A stretch of 64,000 bases of DNA from NCBI GenBank assembly GCA_045599005.1, contig JAZRVF010000011.1:186001-250000 (forward strand), read 5' to 3'. A program made the position numbers and the translations under genes. Under the pieces are notes generated by a model. That model made no database searches. It was not told where the DNA came from and saw only the letters and a list, made by a program, of their open reading frames with translations. Source of the stretch: Treponema_I sp045599005 (GTDB lineage Bacteria; Spirochaetota; Spirochaetia; Treponematales; Treponemataceae). Below, piece after piece: positions 44,682 to 52,914 of this stretch; the stretch's first letter is position 1; every line of letters starts with the position of its first letter.

Positions 44682-45069
44682 TCTCGGCGTTTTCAGCGAC
44701 AGATTTTGCAATGGCTGCGTCATGTTCAGCAATTTCATTCAGCTTATGAACCATTTCAAAACCCTCTTTTATACTTGAATCAGCAATAAAAGACAGATGA
44801 GGAAACTGACGCAGACGAAGTTTTCTGCTCAGAACGGTCTGTATGAAACCGGCAGCACTTTCAAGGCCTTTTACACCTTTCCGTGTCTGAGCATCACTCA
44901 TGAAACTTGAGACATAAACTTTTGCATAAGCCAGATCCCGGGAAACTTCAACACGATTCACAGAAAGGAAAGTGGAAACCCTAGGATCCTTAATCTGCTG
45001 TTTAAGAATCATTGTTGAAATTTCTTCACGAAGCTGTTCACCAAGACGTACAAGACGGAATTCAGACAT
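44662..45069 (-). CDS. rbfA: Ribosome-binding factor A
   Basis: A 135-residue KH-type factor for 16S rRNA maturation. Typical segments are RLGEQLREEISTMILKQQIKDPRV at the start, EVSRDLAYAKVYVSSF, and PHLSFIADSSIKEGFEMVHKLNEI with the DxSIxxG signature. The C-terminal tail is acidic (AENAENAEDAE). It follows infB by nine bases and overlaps truB. Confidence 0.95.
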   Translation of the reverse strand: MSEFRLVRLGEQLREEISTMILKQQIKDPRVSTFLSVNRVEVSRDLAYAKVYVSSFMSDAQTRKGVKGLESAAGFIQTVLSRKLRLRQFPHLSFIADSSIKEGFEMVHKLNEIAEHDAAIAKSVAENAENAEDAE

Positions 45070-45078
45070 CAGGCAGAC

Positions 45079-47844
45079 CTACTTTGACTCTTTCTCAGCG
45101 CGAGCTGCTTCTTCTGCAAGAGTCTCTCCCAGTTTGCGTGCAACTTCAACAAGTTCCACAATCTCAAACTGGTCACCAACCTGAATGTCCTGCCAGTCGG
45201 CAATACCCATACCGCATTCGTAACCGGTGGAAACTTCTTTGGCATCATCCTTGAAACGTTTGAGAGAAGAAATTTTTCCGTTATGAATAACGATTCCGTC
45301 ACGGATAATGTTGACATTGCAATTGCGTTTGACAACACCGTCTGTAACGTAACAACCGGCGATAACACCGATTTTGGGTACCTTGAATGTATTGCGTACT
45401 TCCACAGTACCGATGACTGATTCCTCAACATTGGGTTTGAGCATACCTTCCATGGCAGCGGTAATCTCTTCGACACACTTGTAGATAACATTGTACTTGC
45501 GGATCTCAACCTTTTCCTGATCAGCAAGAATTTTTGCCTTGGGAGTAGGACGCACGTTGAATCCGATGATGATTGCACCCTTTGAGTCTGCAGCTGCAAG
45601 CATAATGTCGCTTTCGTTGATCGCACCTGCTGATGAATGGATTACCACAAGGCGGATGTCACGTGTGGAAAGTTTTTCAAGAGAAGACTTAAGTGCCTCA
45701 GCAGAACCCTGAACGTCAGCCTTGATGATGACTTTGAGCTCCATGACTTCACTTTCGTCAATCTTGTCGTAAATTGTATCCAGTGTAACTTTCTTGACAG
45801 CTTTAGCTGCTTCAAAACGTTTGAGTTCCTGACGTTTTGTGGAAATCGCACGGGCTTCCTTATCATTTTCTGTCACCTGGAAAGGATCACCTGCATTAGG
45901 CATTGCCTCAAGACCAAGTATCTCAACAGGCATTGAAGGAGTTGCCACATCAATCTTCTGGCCGCGGTCATTGAAAATTGCACGCACACGACCGGAATAA
46001 ATACCGGCAACATAAGGATCTCCAGTATGCAGACAACCGCGCTGGACGATGATTGTGGAAACAACACCGCGTCCGTGGTCAATGCGGCTTTCAATAACTT
46101 TTCCTTCCGCACGGCACTGATTGTTTGCTTTAAGCTCCAGCATTTCAGCCTGAATCAGGATAGCATCCAGCAGGTCATCAATACCCTCTTTCTTGAGAGC
46201 ACTGATCTTTACATACTGAGTGTCTCCACCCCACTCTTCAGGAGTAAGTCCGTAATCTGAAAGCTGAGTCATAACCCTGTCAGGATTTGCCTCAGGTTTA
46301 TCAACTTTGTTCACTGCAACAACAATCGGAACATCAGCATCTTTTGCATGGTTGATTGCCTCCACAGTCTGGGGCATAACACCGTCATCAGCTGCGACAA
46401 CAAGAACAACAATGTCGGTGATGGCTGCACCACGGGCACGCATCATTGTGAATGCTTCATGACCGGGAGTATCCAGGAAAGTGATATGTCCTTTCGGAGT
46501 TTCCACCATGTATGCACCGATGTGCTGTGTAATACCTCCGAACTCAGTTGCAACAACGTTTGCACTGCGGATTGCGTCCAAAGTCTTTGTCTTACCATGG
46601 TCAACATGTCCCATGACAGTAACGACGGGAGGACGGGGACCGATCGCACCTTCAGCATCTGCCTCACTTGCAATCACTGTCTCATCATAAAGATTGACAA
46701 TACGGACTTCGCAGTTATATTCCGCCGCAACAAGAATCGCAGTATCAGCGTCAATGGACTGGTTGATTGAAACCATCATGCCCATGGACATAAGTTTAGC
46801 AATAATATCAGAACCTTTAAGGTTCATTTTCTTTGCAAGATCAGATACGGAAACAGATTCCATGATATCGATTCTGTCTGGAACCGCATCCAGCTGAGCC
46901 TGCTGTTTTTTCTTCTGGAAGAAAAGTTTGTCCTGCAGATCTTCTTCTTTATCCTTGCGGGAATAAACAGCCTTTTTCTTGGTGAAGGTCTTTTTCTGTG
47001 GAACCTTTTTCGCCTCTCCGATCGGATCAGCTGCGGGAACAAATCCCGAACGACCGGCTCCACCACCCATAGGACGACCAGGTCCGCGGTTAAAGCCACC
47101 ACCCTGTCCATTGCGGTTGAAACCGCCCTGTCCCTGGGGACGTCCTTCACCATTACGGTTAAAGCCGCGGTTGAAACCGCCCTGTCCCTGAGGACGTCCT
47201 TCACCATTACGGTTAAAGCCGCGGTTGTATCCGCCCTGCTCCTGTGAACCGTTCTCACCGTTACGGTTGAAGCCGCGGTTGTATCCGCCCTGCTCCTGTG
47301 AACCGTTCTCACCGTTGCGATTGAAGCCGCGGTTGTATCCGCCCTGACCGTTGCGGTTGAAACCACCCTGTCCGCCGTTGCGGTTAAAGCCGTTTCCGCG
47401 GTTCTGTCCACGACCTTTGTCAGCAAGGTTACCCATTTTAACATTCGGGCGTGCAGTACCAAACTCGAAGGTAGTAGCAGAACGGCGCACAACAGGTCCG
47501 TTCTGACCGTTACGGGGCTGTTCTGTTCTGTTCTGTGGATTGTTTTCTTTTTTTGCAGTTTCTGCGGGTGCCGGCTGCTCAACAGCAGGTTTGTCCGCAG
47601 GAACCTTTTCGTTGTCCTGAGAGTGTGCAACTACAACAGGAACAACTTTGCGTGCAGAAGGTTCAGCAGATTTTGCCGCACCATTTTTTGGATTGTCTTC
47701 ACCACCGGTTGCGGCAGGCTTTTTCTTGACCACCACAACTTTCTTTTTCTGAGGTTCTGCTGCTTGAGATGCCGGAGCCTGTGCCGGCTTTTGCTTAATC
47801 AGTCTGACTTTGGGTTTGTTCTCTGAATCTTCTGCCATTTGCAA
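45079..47844 (-). CDS. infB: Translation initiation factor IF-2, with RGG-like repeat region
   Basis: A 921-residue GTPase that brings initiator tRNA to the ribosome. The N-terminal third (1-290) is variable: Lys/Pro/Ala-rich, then a Gly/Asn/Arg/Phe region of about 100 residues built from repeats such as GGYNRGFNRNGENGSQEQ (twice) and GGFNRGFNRNGEGRPQGQ (twice). The IF2_N helix domain (VSVSDLAKKMNLKGSDIIAKL) follows. G domain motifs are GHVDHGKT, DTPGHEAF, NKVDKPEANP and SALKKEGI; domain C includes the family's GKISSLKRFKDDAKEV. It lies three bases after nusA. Confidence 0.98.
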   Translation of the reverse strand: MQMAEDSENKPKVRLIKQKPAQAPASQAAEPQKKKVVVVKKKPAATGGEDNPKNGAAKSAEPSARKVVPVVVAHSQDNEKVPADKPAVEQPAPAETAKKENNPQNRTEQPRNGQNGPVVRRSATTFEFGTARPNVKMGNLADKGRGQNRGNGFNRNGGQGGFNRNGQGGYNRGFNRNGENGSQEQGGYNRGFNRNGENGSQEQGGYNRGFNRNGEGRPQGQGGFNRGFNRNGEGRPQGQGGFNRNGQGGGFNRGPGRPMGGGAGRSGFVPAADPIGEAKKVPQKKTFTKKKAVYSRKDKEEDLQDKLFFQKKKQQAQLDAVPDRIDIMESVSVSDLAKKMNLKGSDIIAKLMSMGMMVSINQSIDADTAILVAAEYNCEVRIVNLYDETVIASEADAEGAIGPRPPVVTVMGHVDHGKTKTLDAIRSANVVATEFGGITQHIGAYMVETPKGHITFLDTPGHEAFTMMRARGAAITDIVVLVVAADDGVMPQTVEAINHAKDADVPIVVAVNKVDKPEANPDRVMTQLSDYGLTPEEWGGDTQYVKISALKKEGIDDLLDAILIQAEMLELKANNQCRAEGKVIESRIDHGRGVVSTIIVQRGCLHTGDPYVAGIYSGRVRAIFNDRGQKIDVATPSMPVEILGLEAMPNAGDPFQVTENDKEARAISTKRQELKRFEAAKAVKKVTLDTIYDKIDESEVMELKVIIKADVQGSAEALKSSLEKLSTRDIRLVVIHSSAGAINESDIMLAAADSKGAIIIGFNVRPTPKAKILADQEKVEIRKYNVIYKCVEEITAAMEGMLKPNVEESVIGTVEVRNTFKVPKIGVIAGCYVTDGVVKRNCNVNIIRDGIVIHNGKISSLKRFKDDAKEVSTGYECGMGIADWQDIQVGDQFEIVELVEVARKLGETLAEEAARAEKESK

Positions 47845-47847
47845 TCC

Positions 47848-49317
47848 TTATTCTTCGTCCTCGTATTCAAAACTCAATTCGACACCACAGTTAGGACACG
47901 CTGTCATATCGATTGTAATTTTTGCTCCACATTCGGGGCAGAAATATTCCTCTTCTTCAGCTGCTTCTTCTGTTTCAGCAGCAGCGTTTTCTGCAGCAGG
48001 TTCGGAATCATACTCTTCTTCATCAACGAACTCAACTGATTTATCAATCAGTCCCTGAACTGCAGCAATGTCATCCTCTGAAAGACCTTCGATTCCTGCA
48101 AGACTACCGTTCTGAGCAGCTTCAATAAAGCTCTCAATCTCAGAGATTCCGTTTTCTGCAAGAATACCTGCAACACGTTCATCCACTCCGGGAAGCTCGG
48201 AAACTGTTGCGATAGTATCATAATCATCATTGAACAGATCCTGGGCGGCCTTGCGGGATTCGGCAATAAGCTCGCTGCTTTCCTGATACTGCTCTTCTGT
48301 TTTTACGTCAATAATCCAGTCTGTAAGTTTGTTTGCAAGACGCACGTTCAGTCCCTGTTTACCGATTGCAAGAGAGAACTGATTGTCCGGCACTACAGCC
48401 AGTGCAAGCCGTTTTTCTTCATCCAGGATGAGGACGTCTGTCACCTCAGAAGGAGACAAAGCGTTTCTGATGAATACACGGGGATCCGGGTCAAAAGGAA
48501 TGACATCGATTTTCTCGCCTTCCAGCTCTCCGATCACAGCCTTGATACGGATACCTTTCGGACCGACACATGCACCTACAGGATCAACATCCTCCCGGTG
48601 TGAAGAGACTGCAACCTTTGTGCGATAACCAGCTTCACGGACAATGCCATGGATCTCAACAACTTTGTCATAAATCTCCGGAACCTCAAGTTCAAGAATA
48701 CTGCGGACAAAATCAGGATCTGTGCGGGAAAGAACAACCTGGAAACCGGGATTCTTCTTTACTTCCTTAATAAGGGCCTTGATACGGTCATTCTTGTGAT
48801 AAACCTCGCGCTCTGACTGGAAACGTGCAGGAAGAACACCTTCCACCTTTCCCAGGTCAACATAAATGTTGCCGTTGCGTTCACGCTGGTAATAACCGAT
48901 GATGATCTCGCCCTCTTTGCTCTTGTATTCAGCATAAAGGCTGTCTTTCTGGATTTCAGAAAGTTTCTGGTGTGCAGTCTGCTTACCGGTTGAGACAGCA
49001 GAACGCTCAAAATCTTTTTTAGGATCAATCGGAATATCAACCATGTCTCCGATCTCACAATCCGGATTCAGTTCTTTTGCTTCATCAAATTCAATTTCGG
49101 TAATCGGGCTGTAAACGCCGTCAACAACTTCTTTGCGAGAATAAACTTCTACATCTGTCATATCATCAGAAATCTGAACGATACAGTTGTCATCAATTCC
49201 GAAGGTGCGTTTATATGCTGCCTTTATGGTATTTTCAACAATGCCGCGCACTGATTCTTCTGAATAACCTTTTTCCTGAATCAATGCCCTGATTGCCTCT
49301 GCGAAATCAGATGCCAT
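47848..49317 (-). CDS. nusA: Transcription factor NusA with C-terminal zinc ribbon
   Basis: A 489-residue elongation/termination factor. N-terminal RNAP-binding domain (1-135), S1 domain (SKEGEIIIGYYQRERNGNIYVDLGKVEGVLPA), and two KH domains (REDVDPVGACVGPKGIRIKAVIGEL, LALAVVPDNQFSLAIGKQGLNVRLA). One helical repeat (LPGVDERVAGILAENGISEIESF) is followed by an acidic linker. The last 40 residues form a zinc ribbon, CPECGAKITIDMTACPNCGVEL, unusual for NusA. It lies 12 bases after rimP and three before infB. Confidence 0.96.
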   Translation of the reverse strand: MASDFAEAIRALIQEKGYSEESVRGIVENTIKAAYKRTFGIDDNCIVQISDDMTDVEVYSRKEVVDGVYSPITEIEFDEAKELNPDCEIGDMVDIPIDPKKDFERSAVSTGKQTAHQKLSEIQKDSLYAEYKSKEGEIIIGYYQRERNGNIYVDLGKVEGVLPARFQSEREVYHKNDRIKALIKEVKKNPGFQVVLSRTDPDFVRSILELEVPEIYDKVVEIHGIVREAGYRTKVAVSSHREDVDPVGACVGPKGIRIKAVIGELEGEKIDVIPFDPDPRVFIRNALSPSEVTDVLILDEEKRLALAVVPDNQFSLAIGKQGLNVRLANKLTDWIIDVKTEEQYQESSELIAESRKAAQDLFNDDYDTIATVSELPGVDERVAGILAENGISEIESFIEAAQNGSLAGIEGLSEDDIAAVQGLIDKSVEFVDEEEYDSEPAAENAAAETEEAAEEEEYFCPECGAKITIDMTACPNCGVELSFEYEDEE

Positions 49318-49329
49318 CTTAAGCCTCCA

Positions 49330-49800
49330 TTAGCTGTTTAATAGTTTAGCCTTTGCAATGCGGTCATAGGGAACAACCGTCCGCTCCCCATTTACAATGT
49401 CTAAAGTGATTGATTTGTCATCTGCAGAAACGATTGTTCCGCTGACCCAGTCTGAACATTCTCTGTCCCAGACACGGACCATTTTCTGGATAAACAGGCA
49501 GAATTCCGCCGCATTTCTGATTGTCCGTTCCATTCCGGGAGAAGTAACTTCCATATACAGGTCGGGAGACCCGATCAACGCCTCAAGACGGGGTTCAATC
49601 AATCTATGGACTTTTGCACAATCGGCAACGCCAATGCCTTCTGAATCAGCAGACCCGGATTTTTTTGCGATGACCGCAAGCACTTTGTACTGTGTTTTCT
49701 GAGGTGCAACACGAAGTTCCACCAGTTCGTAGCCCAAAGACTGGACAAGCGGCGCCGTATCTGCGTAATACTGAAAAGAATTGAGTGCGATATATTCCAT
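49330..49800 (-). CDS. rimP: Ribosome maturation factor RimP
   Basis: A 156-residue protein needed for 30S maturation. The N-terminal domain has YELVELRVAPQKTQYKVLAVIAKKSG, then GVADCAKVHRLIEPRLEALIGSPDLYMEVTSPGMERTI, the conserved VSSPGxxR block. The C-terminal SH3-like domain closes with TIVSADDKSITLDIVNGERTVVPYDRIAKAKL. A GGAG ribosome-binding site lies before the ATG. It is first of the rimP-nusA-infB run. Confidence 0.93.
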   Translation of the reverse strand: MEYIALNSFQYYADTAPLVQSLGYELVELRVAPQKTQYKVLAVIAKKSGSADSEGIGVADCAKVHRLIEPRLEALIGSPDLYMEVTSPGMERTIRNAAEFCLFIQKMVRVWDRECSDWVSGTIVSADDKSITLDIVNGERTVVPYDRIAKAKLLNS

Positions 49801-49841
49801 TTTTCTCCAAACCCGACTTCAGCAGGAATACCCCTATATAC

Positions 49842-49866
49842 AAAAAAAGAGCCGTTCGAACGACTC
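49842..49866 (-). terminator. Terminator/attenuator hairpin upstream of rimP
   Basis: GAGCCGTT (49849-49856) and AACGACTC (49859-49866) form an eight-base stem (one G-T pair), followed on the minus strand by TTTTTTT (49842-49848 reversed). It could end the comF transcript. Because a possible promoter lies upstream of it, it could also act as an attenuator in the rimP-nusA-infB leader. Confidence 0.75.
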
Positions 49867-49899
49867 CATTAATATAAGGATAATATAATGTTCATACTG

Positions 49900-49929
49900 A
49901 ATGTAGCACAATAAAAGAATTTAAGTCAA
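49900..49929 (-). promoter_or_regulatory. Possible sigma-70 promoter of the rimP-nusA-infB run
   Basis: TTGACT (49924-49929, minus strand), 18 bases, TACATT (49900-49905); a 17-base reading gives CTACAT. The -35 matches five of six and the -10 four of six. It lies about 100 bases before rimP and upstream of the terminator-like hairpin at 49842-49866. The region is A/T-rich, so other -10 choices exist (TATATT closer to the hairpin). Confidence 0.4.
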
Positions 49930-49986
49930 TATGAAACGGAATTCAAATGAGGAAAAGGATCCGATTACACCCGGATGCAAAATCAT

Positions 49987-50748
49987 TCAGGGAACACAGA
50001 ACAGTGCGGCACCGAACACTTTTTTAACGCCGATCTCCTTCAGCAGACGGGCACATGTCTGCATTGTCACACCGGTCGTAATGACATCATCCAGAAGGAC
50101 AACCTCCTCCGGAACCTGGTTTTTCCGGAGCCACCTGCTGTCAGCTTCGTATACTGCTCCCTTGTGTCCAAGCCGTTCCTCCTTAGAAAGATGCTTCTGT
50201 TCTGTATCACTTTTCCGAAGCAGAGGACTTATTACCCTCACTCCATAAAAAAAGCGCAGCACATACACAAGATCCTGGATCTGATCCCATCCCTTCTGTC
50301 GGATTTTATGGGGTCTTGGAGGAACCGCAACCACAGTCACTCCTGGATAGCATTTATTCAGAAGATCAGCCATAACTTCTGCAAAGAAAAAAGTCAGCTG
50401 ACGTTCTTCTGCGATTTTCCAGTGGAAAAGGAGAGCTTTTTTTTTGAGAAGATACTCAAAAGAAAAATGTACACCCGAAAAATCCTGAAGAAGCGATGAA
50501 GCACTGCGGCAGTTCATGCAAAGGCTCTGTTCCGAGACAAGTGGTTTTCCGCAAAGACTGCAAAGGGAGGAAGAATTGGAGCAGCCAAGGTTTTCACTCT
50601 TCAGATTACGGTAACACCGCGGACAGAGAGGAATTCCTGATGCTTCAGAACCACAGATCACACATTCGTTGACAAAACCTATTGAAGAAAAGACAGCAGC
50701 AAGTTTCTGTCTGACTTTTCCGGGCATACATCGGAAAAAATATTTCAC
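49987..50748 (-). CDS. comF: ComF family phosphoribosyltransferase-like protein
   Basis: A 253-residue ComF/GntX-type protein. A Cys-rich zinc module lies at about residues 34-80 (CVICGSEASGIPLCPRCYRNL, then CSLCGKPLVSEQSLCMNC). The C-terminal phosphoribosyltransferase fold contains VVAVPPRPHKIRQKGWDQ and the PRPP loop VVLLDDVITTGVTMQTCARLL. ComF acts in DNA uptake or primosome interaction in naturally competent bacteria; no other competence gene is seen here. The start is GTG 50748 in this reading; ATG 50727 (MPGKVRQKL) is an alternative. No ribosome-binding site distinguishes them. Confidence 0.88.
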   Translation of the reverse strand: MKYFFRCMPGKVRQKLAAVFSSIGFVNECVICGSEASGIPLCPRCYRNLKSENLGCSNSSSLCSLCGKPLVSEQSLCMNCRSASSLLQDFSGVHFSFEYLLKKKALLFHWKIAEERQLTFFFAEVMADLLNKCYPGVTVVAVPPRPHKIRQKGWDQIQDLVYVLRFFYGVRVISPLLRKSDTEQKHLSKEERLGHKGAVYEADSRWLRKNQVPEEVVLLDDVITTGVTMQTCARLLKEIGVKKVFGAALFCVP

Positions 50749-50773
50749 ATATTTATTATTGAGAAATAATTGG

Positions 50774-50809
50774 AAAAAATAAAAAAAAACAGAAAGTTTT
50801 TTATTTTTT
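50774..50809. repeat. Perfect A/T inverted repeat
   Basis: AAAAAATAAAAAA (50774-50786) and TTTTTTATTTTTT (50797-50809) are exact reverse complements with ten bases between. The hairpin has no G/C pair. It lies between the histidine phosphatase stop and comF start and may act as a weak transcription end or DNA bend. Confidence 0.5.
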
Positions 50810-50836
50810 TTCGGGATGCAGGATTAGCAGGCTGAA

Positions 50837-51616
50837 TTACAGACTGAAGACGTCAGTAAAATAACCGGATGCAGACACAGGTTCTTTCTCAGCGTCAAGA
50901 TGCTTTGTGCAGCCGATCAGCTGGGCACGGAAAGCAGCTGTGCCGGGAACCCGTTCTTCGGCAGCAACAACGGTGACCGATGTTGTGGGACAGAAAAAGT
51001 TCTGCCACATCGGAAGAGCCGGCAGACCGAAGAGATGTGCCAGCAGAGCGGCCGTTATGCCGAAATGGCAGAAAAAGACCAGGGTTGTATCTTCATTGGA
51101 TTTATAGGCACCGGTAGCGGTTCTGTGATCAGTGTGATAAACAGGCACTGAAAGACGGGTATCACATTTACAGCCGGAAGAATCAGTCTGACAGCGCAGA
51201 TATCCGTATTCAGCAAGCAGACTGTCTATGCCGGAAGCAGCGCGCAGCAGCAGTTCATCACCCTTTGTCTTATCAAAAGGCGGTTTTCTGAACCAGTCCC
51301 GCTGATAGAATTCCGGGTGATAAGCCCAGTATTCGGGGAACCAGTCCCATGCACCATGTGCATTACCGGTGGCCGGATCATCCACAAGAAAATAGATTTC
51401 CTCCAGCCAGGGCAATGTGATGGCAGTGCGTCCGATTTTTTTGAGGGAAACACCGGCAGTGTCCTTTGCCCGCCCTAAAGGAGAGCAATAGAACTGAGTG
51501 ATGTTCTCCCAGCCTTTGACCCGTTCAGAAAGCAGTTCTGCCTCACGCCATCCTTTTGGCGTAAGGGAATCCTTTTCGTAATCAGGATCTCCGTGGCGTA
51601 CAAAAATCAGACGCAT
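50837..51616 (-). CDS. Histidine phosphatase family protein (phosphoglycerate mutase-like)
   Basis: A 259-residue protein with the phosphohistidine motif LIFVRHGDPDYEKDSLTPKGWREAELL at the start (RHG), a GRAKDTAGVSLKK segment, and the second catalytic His in LVFFCHFGITAALLAHLFGLP. Substrate is not evident; the family includes phosphatases of sugars, nucleotides and peptides. It follows apt by five bases, so may act in nucleotide metabolism, which is inference. Confidence 0.88.
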   Translation of the reverse strand: MRLIFVRHGDPDYEKDSLTPKGWREAELLSERVKGWENITQFYCSPLGRAKDTAGVSLKKIGRTAITLPWLEEIYFLVDDPATGNAHGAWDWFPEYWAYHPEFYQRDWFRKPPFDKTKGDELLLRAASGIDSLLAEYGYLRCQTDSSGCKCDTRLSVPVYHTDHRTATGAYKSNEDTTLVFFCHFGITAALLAHLFGLPALPMWQNFFCPTTSVTVVAAEERVPGTAAFRAQLIGCTKHLDAEKEPVSASGYFTDVFSL

Positions 51617-51621
51617 AGAAA

Positions 51622-52155
51622 TCAGTCACCTGCGTAATCAATAAGAGTTGTTACGGGAACAGGATTGAGGACTTTTGAATAATTCAGGTCAGGAAGACCT
51701 ACAATTCCGAAGAATTCGGCAACACTGGCCCCGCCCTGCTCAATCACGTTCTGGGCAGCTTTAAGAGTGCCTCCGGTAGCAATAAGATCATCAACAACCA
51801 GTATTTTTTCACCGGCTTTGATGTCTGATTTGTGAACTTCAATCTCTGCAGTTCCGTATTCAAGAGCATATTTGCAGCCGTATGTATTACCGGGCAGTTT
51901 GCCTTTTTTGCGGATGAGAATAAGAGGTATGCCCAGTTTTTCTGCAAGAGGTGCTGCAAAAACAAATCCGCGGGATTCAACACCGGCAACTGCGTCGATC
52001 TCTGCGTCTTTATAACGCTCAACCATTGCATCAATGCAGGCTTTGAAAGCTTCGGGTTTTACAAGTACTCCGGTAATGTCGTAGAACAGAATACCGGGAG
52101 TCGGAAAGTCAGGTATGCGGCGGATAGCCGAGTCAAGCAATTCTTTAGTATCCAT
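51622..52155 (-). CDS. apt: Adenine phosphoribosyltransferase
   Basis: Salvages adenine to AMP with PRPP. The 177 residues are standard. Motifs are IPDFPTPGILFYDITGVL at the start, VAGVESRGFVFAAPLAEKLGIPLILIRKKGKLPG, and the PRPP loop EKILVVDDLIATGGTLKAA. No ribosome-binding site precedes the ATG; a near-consensus promoter ends six bases before it, suggesting a leaderless message. First gene of a run with the histidine phosphatase. Confidence 0.97.
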   Translation of the reverse strand: MDTKELLDSAIRRIPDFPTPGILFYDITGVLVKPEAFKACIDAMVERYKDAEIDAVAGVESRGFVFAAPLAEKLGIPLILIRKKGKLPGNTYGCKYALEYGTAEIEVHKSDIKAGEKILVVDDLIATGGTLKAAQNVIEQGGASVAEFFGIVGLPDLNYSKVLNPVPVTTLIDYAGD

Positions 52156-52161
52156 GGTTCG

Positions 52162-52190
52162 ATTCTACAGCAAAACCATAGGATTCTCAA
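52162..52190 (-). promoter_or_regulatory. Sigma-70 promoter six bases before apt
   Basis: TTGAGA (52185-52190, minus strand), 17 bases, TAGAAT (52162-52167), then six bases to the ATG at 52155. Both boxes match five of six consensus positions. Predicted +1 coincides with the A of the start codon. The region overlaps the end of the flagellar flgJ-like gene by none; its stop is at 52195. Confidence 0.6.
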
Positions 52191-52194
52191 GTCT

Positions 52195-52740
52195 TTACAT
52201 CAGCTGCAGATAAATCTGGTCAGCAAGACCGAAGCCGGCCTGTTTTGTCATCACCTGGGAAAGTTCGTCGTACATCATGTCTTCGTACATTGAGGTAGCG
52301 TAACTTTTTTCGCCGGTCAGACTGGAGCCGCCGATTGTAGAACGCATTGAAGAAAGCATTATCTTTACGAAATAGTTTTCCAGATCCAGGGCTTTTTCGT
52401 AAAGTCTGCTGGTTTTATCAATTTTCCGGCTGCCGGAAGCAGTCATTCCGGAGTTTGCCGCTGCACCGGTCGGAGTTGCGGCTTTGTCCGATTCCGAAGT
52501 AAACGCGCCCTCAAATCCGCTCACATAATCGCCGTTTATCGTCCCGCCGGCCACAGTTCTTGCATTTTCTGACCGGTTGCCCGCTGCATTGAGCGAATCA
52601 AGAAGTGCCGCAAACTCAGCGGATTCTTTCTGAAGAGAAGCGGCCTTTGAAGCAGTGCTTCCCAGATTGAGCCCAGACGTAAGACCGGCCGCACCGGAAC
52701 TGCTGAGCATTGAACTGTAATTTGAAATTAAATCTGACAT
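52195..52740 (-). CDS. flgJ: Flagellar rod-binding protein (FlgJ N-domain type)
   Basis: A 181-residue protein with the rod-binding domain of FlgJ at residues about 110-180 (ALDLENYFVKIMLSSMRSTI, then YATSMYEDMMYDELSQVMTKQAGFGLADQIYLQL as a continuing helix pair). No muramidase domain is present, as is usual in spirochaetes. The first 100 residues are Ser/Ala/Gly-rich. The start at 52740 follows GGGGAT; the ATG at 52770 would add ten unlikely residues. It follows flgG but is separated from it by a strong terminator, so read-through or own promoter is needed. Confidence 0.85.
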   Translation of the reverse strand: MSDLISNYSSMLSSSGAAGLTSGLNLGSTASKAASLQKESAEFAALLDSLNAAGNRSENARTVAGGTINGDYVSGFEGAFTSESDKAATPTGAAANSGMTASGSRKIDKTSRLYEKALDLENYFVKIMLSSMRSTIGGSSLTGEKSYATSMYEDMMYDELSQVMTKQAGFGLADQIYLQLM

Positions 52741-52826
52741 AGTAATCCCCACTGTCTGAATTTTCGGCATAGGAAAAAATCACTTTAGCTATAATTGCAG
52801 ATCAGACTGCTGCAGAAGTCATCAGG

Positions 52827-52883
52827 AAAAAAAAAAGGCGGCTTTGCGATGGGTGGGGTTACATTGTTTGCCGCAAAGCCGTC
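52827..52883 (-). terminator. Rho-independent terminator after flgG
   Basis: A 12-base stem, GGCGGCTTTGCG (52837-52848) with CGCAAAGCCGTC (52872-52883, one G-T pair), surrounds a 23-base loop containing ATGGGTGGGGTTAC on plus. On the minus strand a run of ten T follows (52827-52836 reversed). It is the strongest hairpin in the window. Confidence 0.9.
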
Positions 52884-52914
52884 TTATAAAAAACTGTTTA
52901 TTTATCCGGTGTTA

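Noticed and set aside
47080..47400. Regular DNA repeats that could be mistaken for a CRISPR array
   Set aside because: The units are contiguous multiples of three inside the infB frame, without unique spacers.
46824..47630. A 268-codon minus-strand frame rich in Arg/Thr/Val repeats
   Set aside because: It is the +1 shadow of the infB repeat region; the repeats come from the IF-2 RGG-like units.
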